From NCBI RefSeq assembly GCF_014764505.1, contig NZ_JACXWX010000041.1:1-40717 (forward strand): a stretch of 40,717 bases of DNA, written 5' to 3'. The stretch comes from Phormidium tenue FACHB-886. GTDB taxonomy: Bacteria; Cyanobacteriota; Cyanobacteriia; Elainellales; Elainellaceae. Of this stretch, positions 32,953 to 40,717 are shown one piece after another. The notes under the pieces were generated by a model, which was not told the origin of the DNA, searched no databases, and saw only the letters and a list, made by a program, of their open reading frames with translations. Position 1 is the stretch's first letter. Each line of letters opens with the position of its first letter. The position numbers and the translations under genes were made by a program.

Positions 32953-34338
32953 ATGAATAATCAATTGACTGAATTAGAACATCAACTTACAACAGCCCAA
33001 ACAATAGGTACTGTCCCAGTTGTTGCCCAGGTTGATAGCGGAACCAAGTATCAGACCAATGATTCCAATCCATTACTGGCAGCAGTTCCAGTGATAGGGT
33101 TTTCCTTGTTAGGTGCGCTTCTGTTTGTCTGGTTTGTCAAAATCTTCATGCAAATCTGTAATCCTAACGAAATTCTGATCTTGTCTGGGCGCAAACACCG
33201 GACGAAGGAAGGACAGGAAGTAGGCTACCGGGTTATTTTTGGCGGGCGTACGATCGTTATTCCAATTTTGGAGACGGTGACGCGAATGGACTTAACCACA
33301 ATGCCCGTTCCGGTAGAAGTGAAGAATGCCTATTCTAAAGGCGGCATTCCATTACATATTCAGGCGATCGCCAATGTTAAAGTATCTAGCAACCCGGTTG
33401 TGGTAGGCAATGCAATAGAACGCTTTTTGGGGCGCGATCGCTCCGAAATCTCCCGTGTAGCGCGGGAAACACTAGAAGGAAACCTGCGTGGTGTTGTTGC
33501 TATGCTCACCCCAGAACAAATCAACGAAGATCGTCTAGAGTTTGCCGAACGAATTGCTCAAGATGTATCCCACGATCTAGCAAAATTGGGATTACACTTG
33601 GACATCCTCAAAATTCAAAGCGTTGCCGATGATGTGGATTACCTCAGCTCGATTGGACGCAAGCGCATTTCCCAAATCGTTCGAGATGCAGAAATTGCTG
33701 AAGCAGAAGCGATCAGCCAGGCAGAGCGTATTGAAGCTGATTGTCAACAACAGGCAGAGGTAGCAAAATCGCAAGCTCTGGCAGTCATTCAACAAAAGCA
33801 GAACGAGCTACGCAAGATTAAGGCAGAGCTAGAGCAGCAAGCTCGATCTGAAGAAGAGCGAACCAAAGCAGCCGAGAAAGAAGCCCGTGCTCGTGCAGAA
33901 CAAGAATTGCAAACAGTTCGAGCCGAACTAGAGCGGTTGCGCCTGGAAGCAGATAAAGTGCTTCCGGCTGAAGCGGAGATGCAGGCAAAAGCATTGCAAG
34001 CGAAGGGCGGCGCAGCTCAGCTGGCAGAAAATGCTAAAGCTGCAGCGCTGGTCAACGACATGTTATCTAAGGTATGGCAAGAAACAGGAGTAGATGCAGC
34101 AGAAGTATTTCTGATTCAGCAGATCGAGATGGTGCTGCAAGAGGCAGCAAAAATTCCTACTCGTATGCACCTGGAAAACATCAATGTGATTGATAACGGC
34201 GATGGTAAGGCGCTGGCAAGTTTAATCAATGTTTACCCCGAAGTAGTACGTCAATTTCTCGATCGGGTGGATCACACCCTCGGCATTGATGTTGCCGCTA
34301 CGCTAAATCGCCGTAAGCCCTACAAAGGAGACCAATAA
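32953..34338 (+). CDS. Flotillin-family (SPFH) protein 1
   Basis: A 461-aa membrane-microdomain scaffold. A ~40-residue polar N-terminus is followed by a membrane helix (41-66) and then the SPFH/Band 7 domain (ICNPNEILILSGRKH, NAYSKGGIPLHIQAIANVKV, ETLEGNLRGVVAMLTPEQIN). A long Glu/Ala/Arg/Gln coiled coil (~235-370, with EAEAISQAERIEADCQQQAE) leads to the flotillin C-terminus. Compared with copy 2 it has an unusually long N-terminal extension before the helix. No strong ribosome site precedes the ATG. It overlaps the next gene (TAATG). Confidence 0.93.
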   Translation: MNNQLTELEHQLTTAQTIGTVPVVAQVDSGTKYQTNDSNPLLAAVPVIGFSLLGALLFVWFVKIFMQICNPNEILILSGRKHRTKEGQEVGYRVIFGGRTIVIPILETVTRMDLTTMPVPVEVKNAYSKGGIPLHIQAIANVKVSSNPVVVGNAIERFLGRDRSEISRVARETLEGNLRGVVAMLTPEQINEDRLEFAERIAQDVSHDLAKLGLHLDILKIQSVADDVDYLSSIGRKRISQIVRDAEIAEAEAISQAERIEADCQQQAEVAKSQALAVIQQKQNELRKIKAELEQQARSEEERTKAAEKEARARAEQELQTVRAELERLRLEADKVLPAEAEMQAKALQAKGGAAQLAENAKAAALVNDMLSKVWQETGVDAAEVFLIQQIEMVLQEAAKIPTRMHLENINVIDNGDGKALASLINVYPEVVRQFLDRVDHTLGIDVAATLNRRKPYKGDQ

Positions 34339-35609
34339 TGTTTGAAGCCCTAGCTGCCTTGGTGGCAATTTTAGGAGCCGGAACCGGAGCCGGATTCTTT
34401 GTGATTCGCAACTTGTATTACATTTGTCAGCCCAATGAGGTGCTGATCTTTGCGGGTAACTCTCACGAGCTAGATGACGGACGCACAGTCGGTTATCGTT
34501 TGGTGAAAGGGGGGAGCAGTGTGCGGGTTCCGCTGATAGAGCGAGTGTTGCGGATGGACTTGAGCAACATGATTATCGACTTGCGAGTGTCAAACGCCTA
34601 CTCCAAAGGCGGCATTCCATTGACAGTAGAGGGAGTCGCCAACATTAAAATTGCCGGAGAGGAACCTGCGATTCACAATGCAATCGAGCGCTTGCTAGGG
34701 AAGAGCCGCAAAGACATCGAACAGATGGCAAAGGATACCCTGGAAGGTAACCTGCGAGGTGTATTAGCCACTCTGACTCCAGAGCAAGTCAACGAAGACA
34801 AAATTGCTTTCGCTAAAAGCTTGCTAGACGAAGCGGAAGAAGATCTGGGCAAGTTAGGACTAGTTCTGGATACGCTACAAATTCAAAACATTTCTGATGA
34901 TGTCCGCTATCTCAATTCGATCGGGCGCAAACAGCAGGCCGATATGCTGCGAGATGCCCGCATCGCAGAAGCGAAGGCAAGATCAGAATCTACCATTCAA
35001 ACCGCAGAGAATGAGAAAATTACAGCCTTGAGCCGCATCAATCGCGATACCGGAATTGCTAAAGCCGATGCTGAGCGCCGTGTTAAGGATGCGCTGACCA
35101 AACGGGATGCGGTTGTTGCTGAAGCCCTGGCTGAAATTGCCTCCGAATTGGCGCGAATTCAAGCCGAAGTCCCTGTACAACAAGAGCGGATCAAACAAGT
35201 AAAGCAGCAATTGCAAGCCGATGTAATTGCACCAGCTGAGGCAGGATGCAAGGAAGCGATCGCCCATGCTCAAGGAGACGCCTCCCAAATTATTGAAGAG
35301 GGCAAAGCCAGAGCCGAGGGTACCCTTCGCCTCGCTGAATCTTGGCGATCGGCTGGACCTAATGCCCGCGACATTTATCTACTACAGCGATTAGAAACGT
35401 TGCTGAAAACGCTCACCGCAGCTGTTCCAGATGTTAGAGTACAGAATGTAACCGTGATTGATGCTCAAGGTGGCACAGCAGCAACTAAACTCGGTGCCTT
35501 TATTGAGCAGTTTCGCCAAACTACAGGCATTGATTTGGTAGAGGCAGTGCAAGGGTTGAGCAGTTCTCAACAGAAGCATTTTCCTGCCGAGCTATTGAAG
35601 GAGCAGTAG
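34338..35609 (+). CDS. Flotillin-family (SPFH) protein 2
   Basis: A 423-aa paralogue of the preceding gene. Membrane helix 3-24, SPFH domain (ICQPNEVLIFAGNSHELDDG, NAYSKGGIPLTVEGVANIKI, TLEGNLRGVLATLTPEQVNE), coiled coil (~215-320) and C-terminus ARDIYLLQRLETLLKTL. AAAGGAGACC before the ATG, plus the one-base TAATG overlap with flotillin 1, show coupled translation. The pair probably forms mixed oligomers at the membrane with the NfeD-like protein. No terminator is obvious after the TAG. Confidence 0.93.
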   Translation: MFEALAALVAILGAGTGAGFFVIRNLYYICQPNEVLIFAGNSHELDDGRTVGYRLVKGGSSVRVPLIERVLRMDLSNMIIDLRVSNAYSKGGIPLTVEGVANIKIAGEEPAIHNAIERLLGKSRKDIEQMAKDTLEGNLRGVLATLTPEQVNEDKIAFAKSLLDEAEEDLGKLGLVLDTLQIQNISDDVRYLNSIGRKQQADMLRDARIAEAKARSESTIQTAENEKITALSRINRDTGIAKADAERRVKDALTKRDAVVAEALAEIASELARIQAEVPVQQERIKQVKQQLQADVIAPAEAGCKEAIAHAQGDASQIIEEGKARAEGTLRLAESWRSAGPNARDIYLLQRLETLLKTLTAAVPDVRVQNVTVIDAQGGTAATKLGAFIEQFRQTTGIDLVEAVQGLSSSQQKHFPAELLKEQ

Positions 35610-35635
35610 ATTGTAAAATTATTGCTGGAAACCCT

Positions 35636-35940
35636 TCCAAAGGAGAATAGGGCGAGCAAGGCAGGGGTGGTTCTAGGAATTGCTAAATCAGACTATTGTC
35701 GCTGGGTTTCTACCCCTAAATGGGCCCGGGCTTCCTGGAAAGTGACTTCCACCTGCCATCGTTGACGAAACCACAACAAGATTTGCTGGGCAGTGGCATA
35801 AACACCTGTCGAGAGAAAGGCTTGAGGCTCGAACTTACCCGTTGGACTTTGACCAGTACCCAACGAATGGGAACGGCAGGCAATCCGGTGTGATACCGAA
35901 CAGCCGAGGAATATCAACATCCTACCCTTGAAGCCCAAAA
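35636..35940 (-). pseudogene. IS701/IS4-type transposase C-terminal remnant
   Basis: The minus strand reads SPTGKFEPQAFLSTGVYATA then QQILLWFRQRWQVEVTFQEA, RAHLGVETQRQ, a TAG (35693-35695), then SDLAIPRTTPALLALFSF. The expected family text has W at the TAG, so a TGG codon has become a stop. The E of VEVTFQE is the catalytic Glu of the DDE triad. Upstream parts are frameshifted and the first two Asp are missing, so the element is dead. From 35941 to 36076 I see nothing. Confidence 0.65.
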
Positions 35941-36076
35941 TGCTTGCTTAGCGTAAGACCAGGGATTTATGTGATTCATTGCTAATTGCGCCAAATCATT
36001 TGCTCATCCACAGCAGAGATTCGTCAAGGACTTTAGATTAACGATTTCCGAAGGTGGACTATCAATAAGTAATTGC

Positions 36077-37438
36077 TTACAAGTCTGCAATTAGTCGCGC
36101 TTTTCGCAGAATCGATCGAAAAACAGTATCTTGGCTTGAGATGATGTCAATTCTGCCTTCCATCCCAACCTGAACCTGACAGTTGCGATCGCCCTGATTT
36201 AGCATCAAGCGTTCCGGCTCTAAAGTGACTTCATAATAAGGTGCTGCGATTGCAGGTTGGTCTGAAGCCGCTTGAGAGGCAGGCGGCTGGGCTGCATCGG
36301 GTGACACCGTTCGGACGGTGCCAGATAGCGTTCCATAGTCAGGATATGGGCAAGCCGAAACGCGGAACTGGGCAGCTTGCCCAACCTTAATTTTGCTGAT
36401 GTCTTGAGCGGGGACAAGCGCTTTGATAGTTAGCTGCGTTCTGTTCGGCACAATTTGGGCGATCTCTTCTCCAGGCTGAACGGTTTGTCCGGCGTTGCGT
36501 AAGGTGAGTTTGGCAATTGTGCCGTCTGTCGTAGCTCGAATCGTGGTTTTCAGCAAATCTCGCTCAACCTGCCCCAGTTCTCTTGTATCCAATTCAAGCT
36601 GATTTTGCAGCTGAATCTGCTGCTGCAGGAGCGACTCGCGCTCTTGGTTAAGTGAGGCAAGTGTGGCTTCACCCGTGGCTTGCTCTTGGGCAATTCGCTC
36701 AGATGCCATTGCAACAGCAGCATCCGTGGGGTTGAGTGCAGTTCTTGCTCGCTGCAGTTTAGCCTCAGCCGCTGCCACTTCTTGGTCCTGCTGCTGAACT
36801 GCTAGCTCGGCTTCGGCAAGTCGATCGCTCTCTAGCGCTCCCTGTGCAGCGATCGGGCGATACCTTGCCAACCTCACCTGTGCCGTATTCAGTGCGGCTT
36901 TTGCTGCCTGTAATGTGGCTTGTGCTTCAGCAACTTCAGACTGCGAGATCACCTGCTGATTTTGGTAGTCGCGCAATCGCTGGCTCCACTCGGCTTCTGA
37001 AGCCGCCACTGCCCGATCGCCTCTGTTGCGTTCTGCGCTGATGCGGCTGTCAATTGAGCGAATCTGCGCCTGCATCTGCAGGATTTGCAGCTGCGCCTGC
37101 CGAATACCGTTTTGCAGTTGCGATCGCTTCGTTTGCAGCTGCGAATCGTCGATTTGAGCGATGACTTCACCACTACGAACTATTTGATTAGGCGTGACCT
37201 GCACCTGCACAACCGTTCCGGCTGTCGCTGCCTGCACAATCCGCAATTCCCCAACCGGTCGAATGACGGCAGGCGCTTTAACTGTGACTCGGTATTGCGC
37301 AACTGAGGAGACTGCTACTGCAGCAGCGATCGTGCCAATCACGAATAGCCCACCAAACTTCATCCAGCTGCTCAGCGGCGGCAGGAAATCTTGGGTTTGC
37401 ATATTAGGCAGCGTTTCAAGATCCGAATGGCTAAACAT
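36077..37438 (-). CDS. HlyD-family membrane fusion protein
   Basis: A 453-aa periplasmic adaptor for the ABC exporter upstream. A short cytoplasmic start is followed by one membrane helix (~28-48), then a barrel and lipoyl half-motif (KAPAVIRPVGELRIVQAATA, GTVVQVQVTPNQIVRSGEVI). A long alpha-helical hairpin (~95-290, rich in Gln/Ala/Glu) follows, then the second lipoyl half (IRATTDGTIAKLTLRNAGQT) and a C-terminal barrel ending VGMEGRIDIIS. It begins 24 bp after the exporter stop, in the same operon. Such adaptors bridge the exporter to an outer-membrane TolC-type channel, which is not encoded here. Confidence 0.92.
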   Translation of the reverse strand: MFSHSDLETLPNMQTQDFLPPLSSWMKFGGLFVIGTIAAAVAVSSVAQYRVTVKAPAVIRPVGELRIVQAATAGTVVQVQVTPNQIVRSGEVIAQIDDSQLQTKRSQLQNGIRQAQLQILQMQAQIRSIDSRISAERNRGDRAVAASEAEWSQRLRDYQNQQVISQSEVAEAQATLQAAKAALNTAQVRLARYRPIAAQGALESDRLAEAELAVQQQDQEVAAAEAKLQRARTALNPTDAAVAMASERIAQEQATGEATLASLNQERESLLQQQIQLQNQLELDTRELGQVERDLLKTTIRATTDGTIAKLTLRNAGQTVQPGEEIAQIVPNRTQLTIKALVPAQDISKIKVGQAAQFRVSACPYPDYGTLSGTVRTVSPDAAQPPASQAASDQPAIAAPYYEVTLEPERLMLNQGDRNCQVQVGMEGRIDIISSQDTVFRSILRKARLIADL

Positions 37439-37462
37439 GATGGCTCTCTAATTGATTGGGTG

Positions 37463-39622
37463 TTACCGAGCGACAAGAACGGAATTGAAAAACTTGAGGT
37501 GATCGCCAGACCGGTGGCGCAGTTCTGCGGGCGTTCCCTGAATCTGCAGTCGACCGCGATCGAGCATCACAATCCAGTCGGCGCGTTCAATCACATTCGG
37601 ACGGTGGCTAATCAAAATCGTTGTTTTACCTCGACGCTGTGACAGGAGACGATCGAGTACTTCCGTTTCGCTAGATGGGTCGAGTGCGCCTGTAGATTCA
37701 TCTAAAATCAACACGGGTGGGTCGTTGAGGATGGCGCGGGCAATTGCCAAACGCTGCCGCTGTCCGCCTGAGAGGTTTGCCCCAAACTCACCCAGCACAG
37801 TTTGATATTTGTCGGGAAGCTGGCTAATGAATTCATCTGCTCCGACAATTTCACAAGCTTCGACAATGCGATCGAACGAAATGTGCGGATCGCTGAAGCG
37901 AAAATTCTCGACGATCGAGCGGCTCCAGAAATGCGGCTCCTGCGGCACTAGCGCAACTTGTTGTCGCAGGCAGTCGAGCGCGATATCTTGCTGATTGTAA
38001 TTACCATAGCGAATGTTGCCGTTTTGCAGGGCATATAGCCCAGCTAGCAATTTGACCAATGTACTTTTGCCACAGCCCGATTTACCAATTAGAGCGGTGA
38101 CCTGTCCACCGGGAATTGTGAGTGAAAAGTCGTCGAGCAAATCGGTGCGTCCGGCATGGTGAAACTGCAGATGGGAGCAAACGATATCGGCAGCGGGCGG
38201 TAGTGATGCCCAAGGCTTTTTGAAATCGTTAGCATCTTCAGGCGTGGCGTCGATCACCTCGCTGAGTCGCTGAAGCACCACTTGAGCGGTGATGAATTCG
38301 TCTACCAAACCGATCGCTGCCGTCAAGAAACCAAAGAAGTTACCACTCAAGCCGTTGTATGCCAGCAGCTGACCGATGCTGAGCGTGTGGTTAATCACTA
38401 AGTAGCTGCCCAACCACAGCAGCATGACGCTAGTGCAGGTTGAAAGAATGGTTACGGTTGTGCCGCTGTAAAGCTCCAACTTCATCATTCCCCAGCCGAG
38501 ATTTGCCAGCCGCCCAAAGTTGGTTTGATATTCTTGCCAAGCTTGCGGCGATGCCTGAGTGGTTTTTAGCACCTGCACGCCACGAAAGGTTTCCACCAAA
38601 AAGCCTTGATTTTCCGTGCCCTGTACGATCAAGCTGCGAGTTTTTTGGCGCAGGGCAGGTAGAAACAAGAAGCTAATTGCCGTCATCACCGCAAACGCCA
38701 CAAATGAAGCACCGGTCAGCGCTGGGCTGTAGAACAGCATGAAGCCCAAAGAGACGATCGCAATGAAAAACTGGCTGGGCAAGCCCAAAACAATCTGTGA
38801 AACCAGCGAGTGAATTGCGTCCACATCCGAGATGCGGCTGACAACTTCACCGCTGCGTCGCCCTTCAAAATAGCTGAGCGGCAGATGCAGCAGCTTGCGT
38901 CCATATTCCAAAATCAAGCCGAGCTGCAGGTGCTGCCCGAAGTAGCCGATTAGATGCGCCTGAATGATGCCGATTACGCTTCTGATAATCGTCATCACAA
39001 TCACGCCGATCGCCACAATTGTCAGCAGTTGCGTATCGCCGCGCACCAACACATCATCGGTCAACACCTGCATCATCAGCGGCGAGGCTAAAGCCAGCAG
39101 ACCAATTACGATGTTGAGCGCGATCGCCTGTACCAAAATCCCCTTGTAGGGCAAAACGCGTTGAAAGAAGCGCCCGAATCCAGAGAGGCGATCGTCTACC
39201 TGTTCGGCAAAGCGGCTCTCGTCTGGCGTCAGCAGCAGCATAATGCCGTTTTCCCAGCCTGCTACTAATTCTTGCCGCGTCAGATAGCGCAAACCGACAG
39301 CCGGATCGGCAACGATGTACTTCTTGCCACGCTGTCCATACAATACGACCCAGTGATAGCCCTTCCAGTGAATCACGGCAGGCAGCGGCACTTCTCCTAG
39401 TCGATCGAGCAACTGCGCGTTGGCTTTGACGTGGCGAGCGTTAAATCCTAGATTTTCCGCACCTCGATTCAGTCCGAGCAGGCTGGTTCCCCGCGCGCCT
39501 GTGCCAACGGCTTCGCGGCTGCGGCTGATGCTCAAGGTGCGTCTATAATATTTGGCGACAGTGGCAAGGCAAGCTGCGCCGCAGTCTTCTTCGCTGTGCT
39601 GTCGAACAGTGGGATAGTGCAT
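37463..39622 (-). CDS. C39-peptidase-containing ABC exporter (PCAT)
   Basis: A 719-aa bifunctional exporter that cuts a double-glycine leader and pumps the cargo out. Numbering from the ATG at 39622: peptidase C39 residues ~1-135 with C14 (QHSEEDCGAACL), H90 (YHWVVL) and D106 (VADPAVG); six-helix membrane domain ~150-450; nucleotide-binding domain with Walker A GKSGCGKST (513-521), LSGGQ (617-621), Walker B VLILDE (637-642) and H-loop H673. The frame is open up to an ATG at 39730, but MHYPTVRQHSEEDCG is the usual PCAT beginning. The probable cargo gene ends 165 bp upstream, and the HlyD adaptor follows. Confidence 0.95.
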   Translation of the reverse strand: MHYPTVRQHSEEDCGAACLATVAKYYRRTLSISRSREAVGTGARGTSLLGLNRGAENLGFNARHVKANAQLLDRLGEVPLPAVIHWKGYHWVVLYGQRGKKYIVADPAVGLRYLTRQELVAGWENGIMLLLTPDESRFAEQVDDRLSGFGRFFQRVLPYKGILVQAIALNIVIGLLALASPLMMQVLTDDVLVRGDTQLLTIVAIGVIVMTIIRSVIGIIQAHLIGYFGQHLQLGLILEYGRKLLHLPLSYFEGRRSGEVVSRISDVDAIHSLVSQIVLGLPSQFFIAIVSLGFMLFYSPALTGASFVAFAVMTAISFLFLPALRQKTRSLIVQGTENQGFLVETFRGVQVLKTTQASPQAWQEYQTNFGRLANLGWGMMKLELYSGTTVTILSTCTSVMLLWLGSYLVINHTLSIGQLLAYNGLSGNFFGFLTAAIGLVDEFITAQVVLQRLSEVIDATPEDANDFKKPWASLPPAADIVCSHLQFHHAGRTDLLDDFSLTIPGGQVTALIGKSGCGKSTLVKLLAGLYALQNGNIRYGNYNQQDIALDCLRQQVALVPQEPHFWSRSIVENFRFSDPHISFDRIVEACEIVGADEFISQLPDKYQTVLGEFGANLSGGQRQRLAIARAILNDPPVLILDESTGALDPSSETEVLDRLLSQRRGKTTILISHRPNVIERADWIVMLDRGRLQIQGTPAELRHRSGDHLKFFNSVLVAR

Positions 39623-39786
39623 GGGTTTGGGGTGAATGATGGGGCTGAACCGTGTAAAAGTAGATGCACCCTGAATGCTAAAGATCGTCTTCAGAAGAAT
39701 CGATCGAACTTGCGATCGGCAACGATACAAATATTGAAATGTGTACTGCGATCGAGTCGTGAATCGATCGCAGCAGAGAGTGATCT

Positions 39787-40191
39787 TTAGAACGCTGTGA
39801 AAGTTACCCGATATTTGGAGCCATTGCCAGAAATCGATTTCGTTTGCGGACTGCTAACACGGCTGGAGACAGTGAAGGTACCTAGCGAAGCATTGCGATT
39901 ACTCGCATCCCGCAGACGAACTCGGATCGAGGAATCTGAACCACCCGCTTCACCGAAATTAGCAACGGAGCCTTGACGCATGAACGTTGTTCTGCCGGAA
40001 CCGCTTCTAACACCATCAAACTCAGGAAACACTTGGTCAGAGCCACCGCCAGCTTGGTCGCAGAAAAGTGTCAGAAGCTGAACGCGCAAACCACCTTCGA
40101 CAATCGAGGCTTGTTCGGACGAAATTTCGGTAAACAGCTGATCGTTAATTTCAGACAGAGCGATCGAATTAGTTTAGTAGGAACGTGTCAT
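39787..40191 (-). pseudogene. Double-glycine-leader exported protein interrupted by a stop at codon 6
   Basis: From ATG 40191 (AAGGAAAAAACA upstream, a fair ribosome site) the frame reads MTRSY, TAA (40176-40174), then TNSIALSEINDQLFTEISSE, QASIVEGG and a ~99-residue body. LSEINDQLFTEISSEQASIV ending in Gly-Gly is a textbook PCAT leader with the cut after GG. The body, LRVQLLTLFCDQAGGGSDQV ... SSIRVRLRDASNRNASLGTF ... YRVTFTAF, is beta-rich, not bacteriocin-sized, and has one Cys. No ATG, GTG or TTG lies between the TAA and GG, so the leader can only be made by readthrough or a non-standard start (CTG, ATC). Its place directly ahead of the PCAT/HlyD genes makes it the expected cargo. Confidence 0.7.
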
Positions 40192-40562
40192 TGTTTTTTC
40201 CTTGAGTTAAGTAGTAGAGCATCCACAAGCTTTGAGAATCAATTGCTCGCTGCTTGTTTCATCTGCAACTAATGTATTTCACTTGCTTCGCGGCTGCAGC
40301 CTGAAAAAGCCGGAAAAAGTCAGGTACTTTGAGCAATGCCTGCTAAAAAGTAATAAAGCATGCAAGTCATTTGCTTCCAAACCTGCAATTTAAGTTGCGA
40401 TCGAATCTCTTCACTGTAAGCAGCAAAAAATCTGTCCTTATTAGATTAGACTTTATCGGAAATAGTACAGAACTGTAAAACGTTGAAGTTATCCCTTCAT
40501 ACTCTCGAAATTCCTCCCCTTCTTACATTCCTTTTTCCTTCTTTCACCTCCCCCTAGCTCGA
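40192..40562. other. Upstream region of the exporter cassette
   Basis: AT-rich and without an ORF. It should contain the promoter for the minus-strand cargo/exporter operon and the left end of the IS at the window edge. I could not fix the terminal inverted repeat of that IS. No RNA gene was seen. Confidence 0.3.
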
Positions 40563-40717
40563 TTAGGCTGTCTTCTGGAGAGTAACTGGTCTTTTTTGAC
40601 GATGGGTAAGCCGCAAATTGTGCAAACCACAAGCTGTTTCCATCACATCATCGGCATAGTGAGCCACCCGGTTGCGAAATTTCTGCACCACAATCTGACA
40701 GCGTTTGATGCCACCAA
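40563..40717 (-). CDS. IS5-type (DDE_Tnp_4) transposase, C-terminal end
   Basis: A partial gene cut by the window edge. The last 50 residues read GGIKRCQIVVQKFRNRVAHY, ADDVMETACGLHNLRLTHRQ and end KTA-stop at 40563. The pattern IKR...V..FRNR...Y.D.VMETACGLHN.RL is the C-terminal signature of IS5/DDE_Tnp_4 transposases common in cyanobacteria. The frame is intact as far as visible; whether the whole element is functional cannot be judged. Confidence 0.75.
   Translation of the reverse strand, partial: GGIKRCQIVVQKFRNRVAHYADDVMETACGLHNLRLTHRQKRPVTLQKTA

Noticed and set aside
1-40717. CRISPR array, tRNA or rRNA genes
   Set aside because: No regularly spaced direct repeats and no tRNA-like TTC/acceptor pairs were found in the gaps by eye; a covariance-model scan would be decisive.

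Overview
The window reads as chromosomal DNA of a cyanobacterium. Copies of the HIP1-type octamer GCGATCGC and its core CGATCG are scattered throughout. The gene families are also typical: AAA_35 ATPases with a vMAP-type N-terminus, very large multi-domain hybrid kinases, pentapeptide repeats, NCS2 permease, flotillin pairs, and a C39-peptidase ABC exporter. I cannot assign a genus; a filamentous or otherwise large-genome lineage is a guess from the number of sensory genes and decayed insertion sequences.

Layout. (1) 0.3-10.5 kb: a xanthine/uracil-type permease, then three divergent regulator-oxidoreductase pairs (AraC/azoreductase, AraC/NmrA-like SDR, HxlR/flavodoxin-fold quinone reductase), an ATP-dependent DNA ligase and a pentapeptide protein. 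(2) 10.5-14.4 kb: IS and gene debris, two overlapping RlaP-type nucleotidyltransferases and a DUF3095 cyclase-like protein. (3) 14.8-16.4 kb: a catalytic-core-only threonyl-tRNA synthetase paralogue preceded by two tandem Thr-rich leader peptides, each followed by an intrinsic terminator. (4) 17.2-20.7 kb: a macrolide phosphotransferase-like kinase, a 153-bp MITE-like element and a protein made of three DUF3574 repeats. (5) 21.0-31.2 kb: a five-gene sensory operon on the minus strand: HTH-AAA_35 ATPase, AAA_35-PAS-HisKA protein without a kinase catalytic domain, solute-binding lipoprotein, dCache hybrid histidine kinase, REC-PAS regulator. (6) 32.1-35.6 kb: an NfeD-like protein and two flotillins. 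(7) 36.1-40.2 kb: HlyD adaptor, C39-peptidase ABC exporter and a double-glycine-leader substrate gene carrying an in-frame stop. The window closes in an IS5-type transposase end.

The most interesting item is the tandem attenuator at 16.09-16.42 kb. Both leader peptides contain a run of Thr codons and end in a Gly-Gly pair encoded by GGAGGG. That GGAGGG is complementary to the CCCTCC 5' arm of the terminator that follows. This gives a simple mechanism: a ribosome stalled on Thr codons leaves GGAGGG free to block the terminator, while a ribosome reaching the stop codon covers it and termination follows. Two such units in series would tie expression of the spare ThrRS to Thr-tRNA charging.

Second in interest is the sensory operon. 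One of its two histidine-kinase-like proteins keeps the phospho-acceptor helix but lacks the ATP-binding domain, and it shares a C-terminal domain with the complete kinase beside it. This suggests phosphorylation in trans, with a periplasmic binding lipoprotein as a likely ligand sensor. Third is the exporter cassette, whose probable cargo is interrupted at codon 6.
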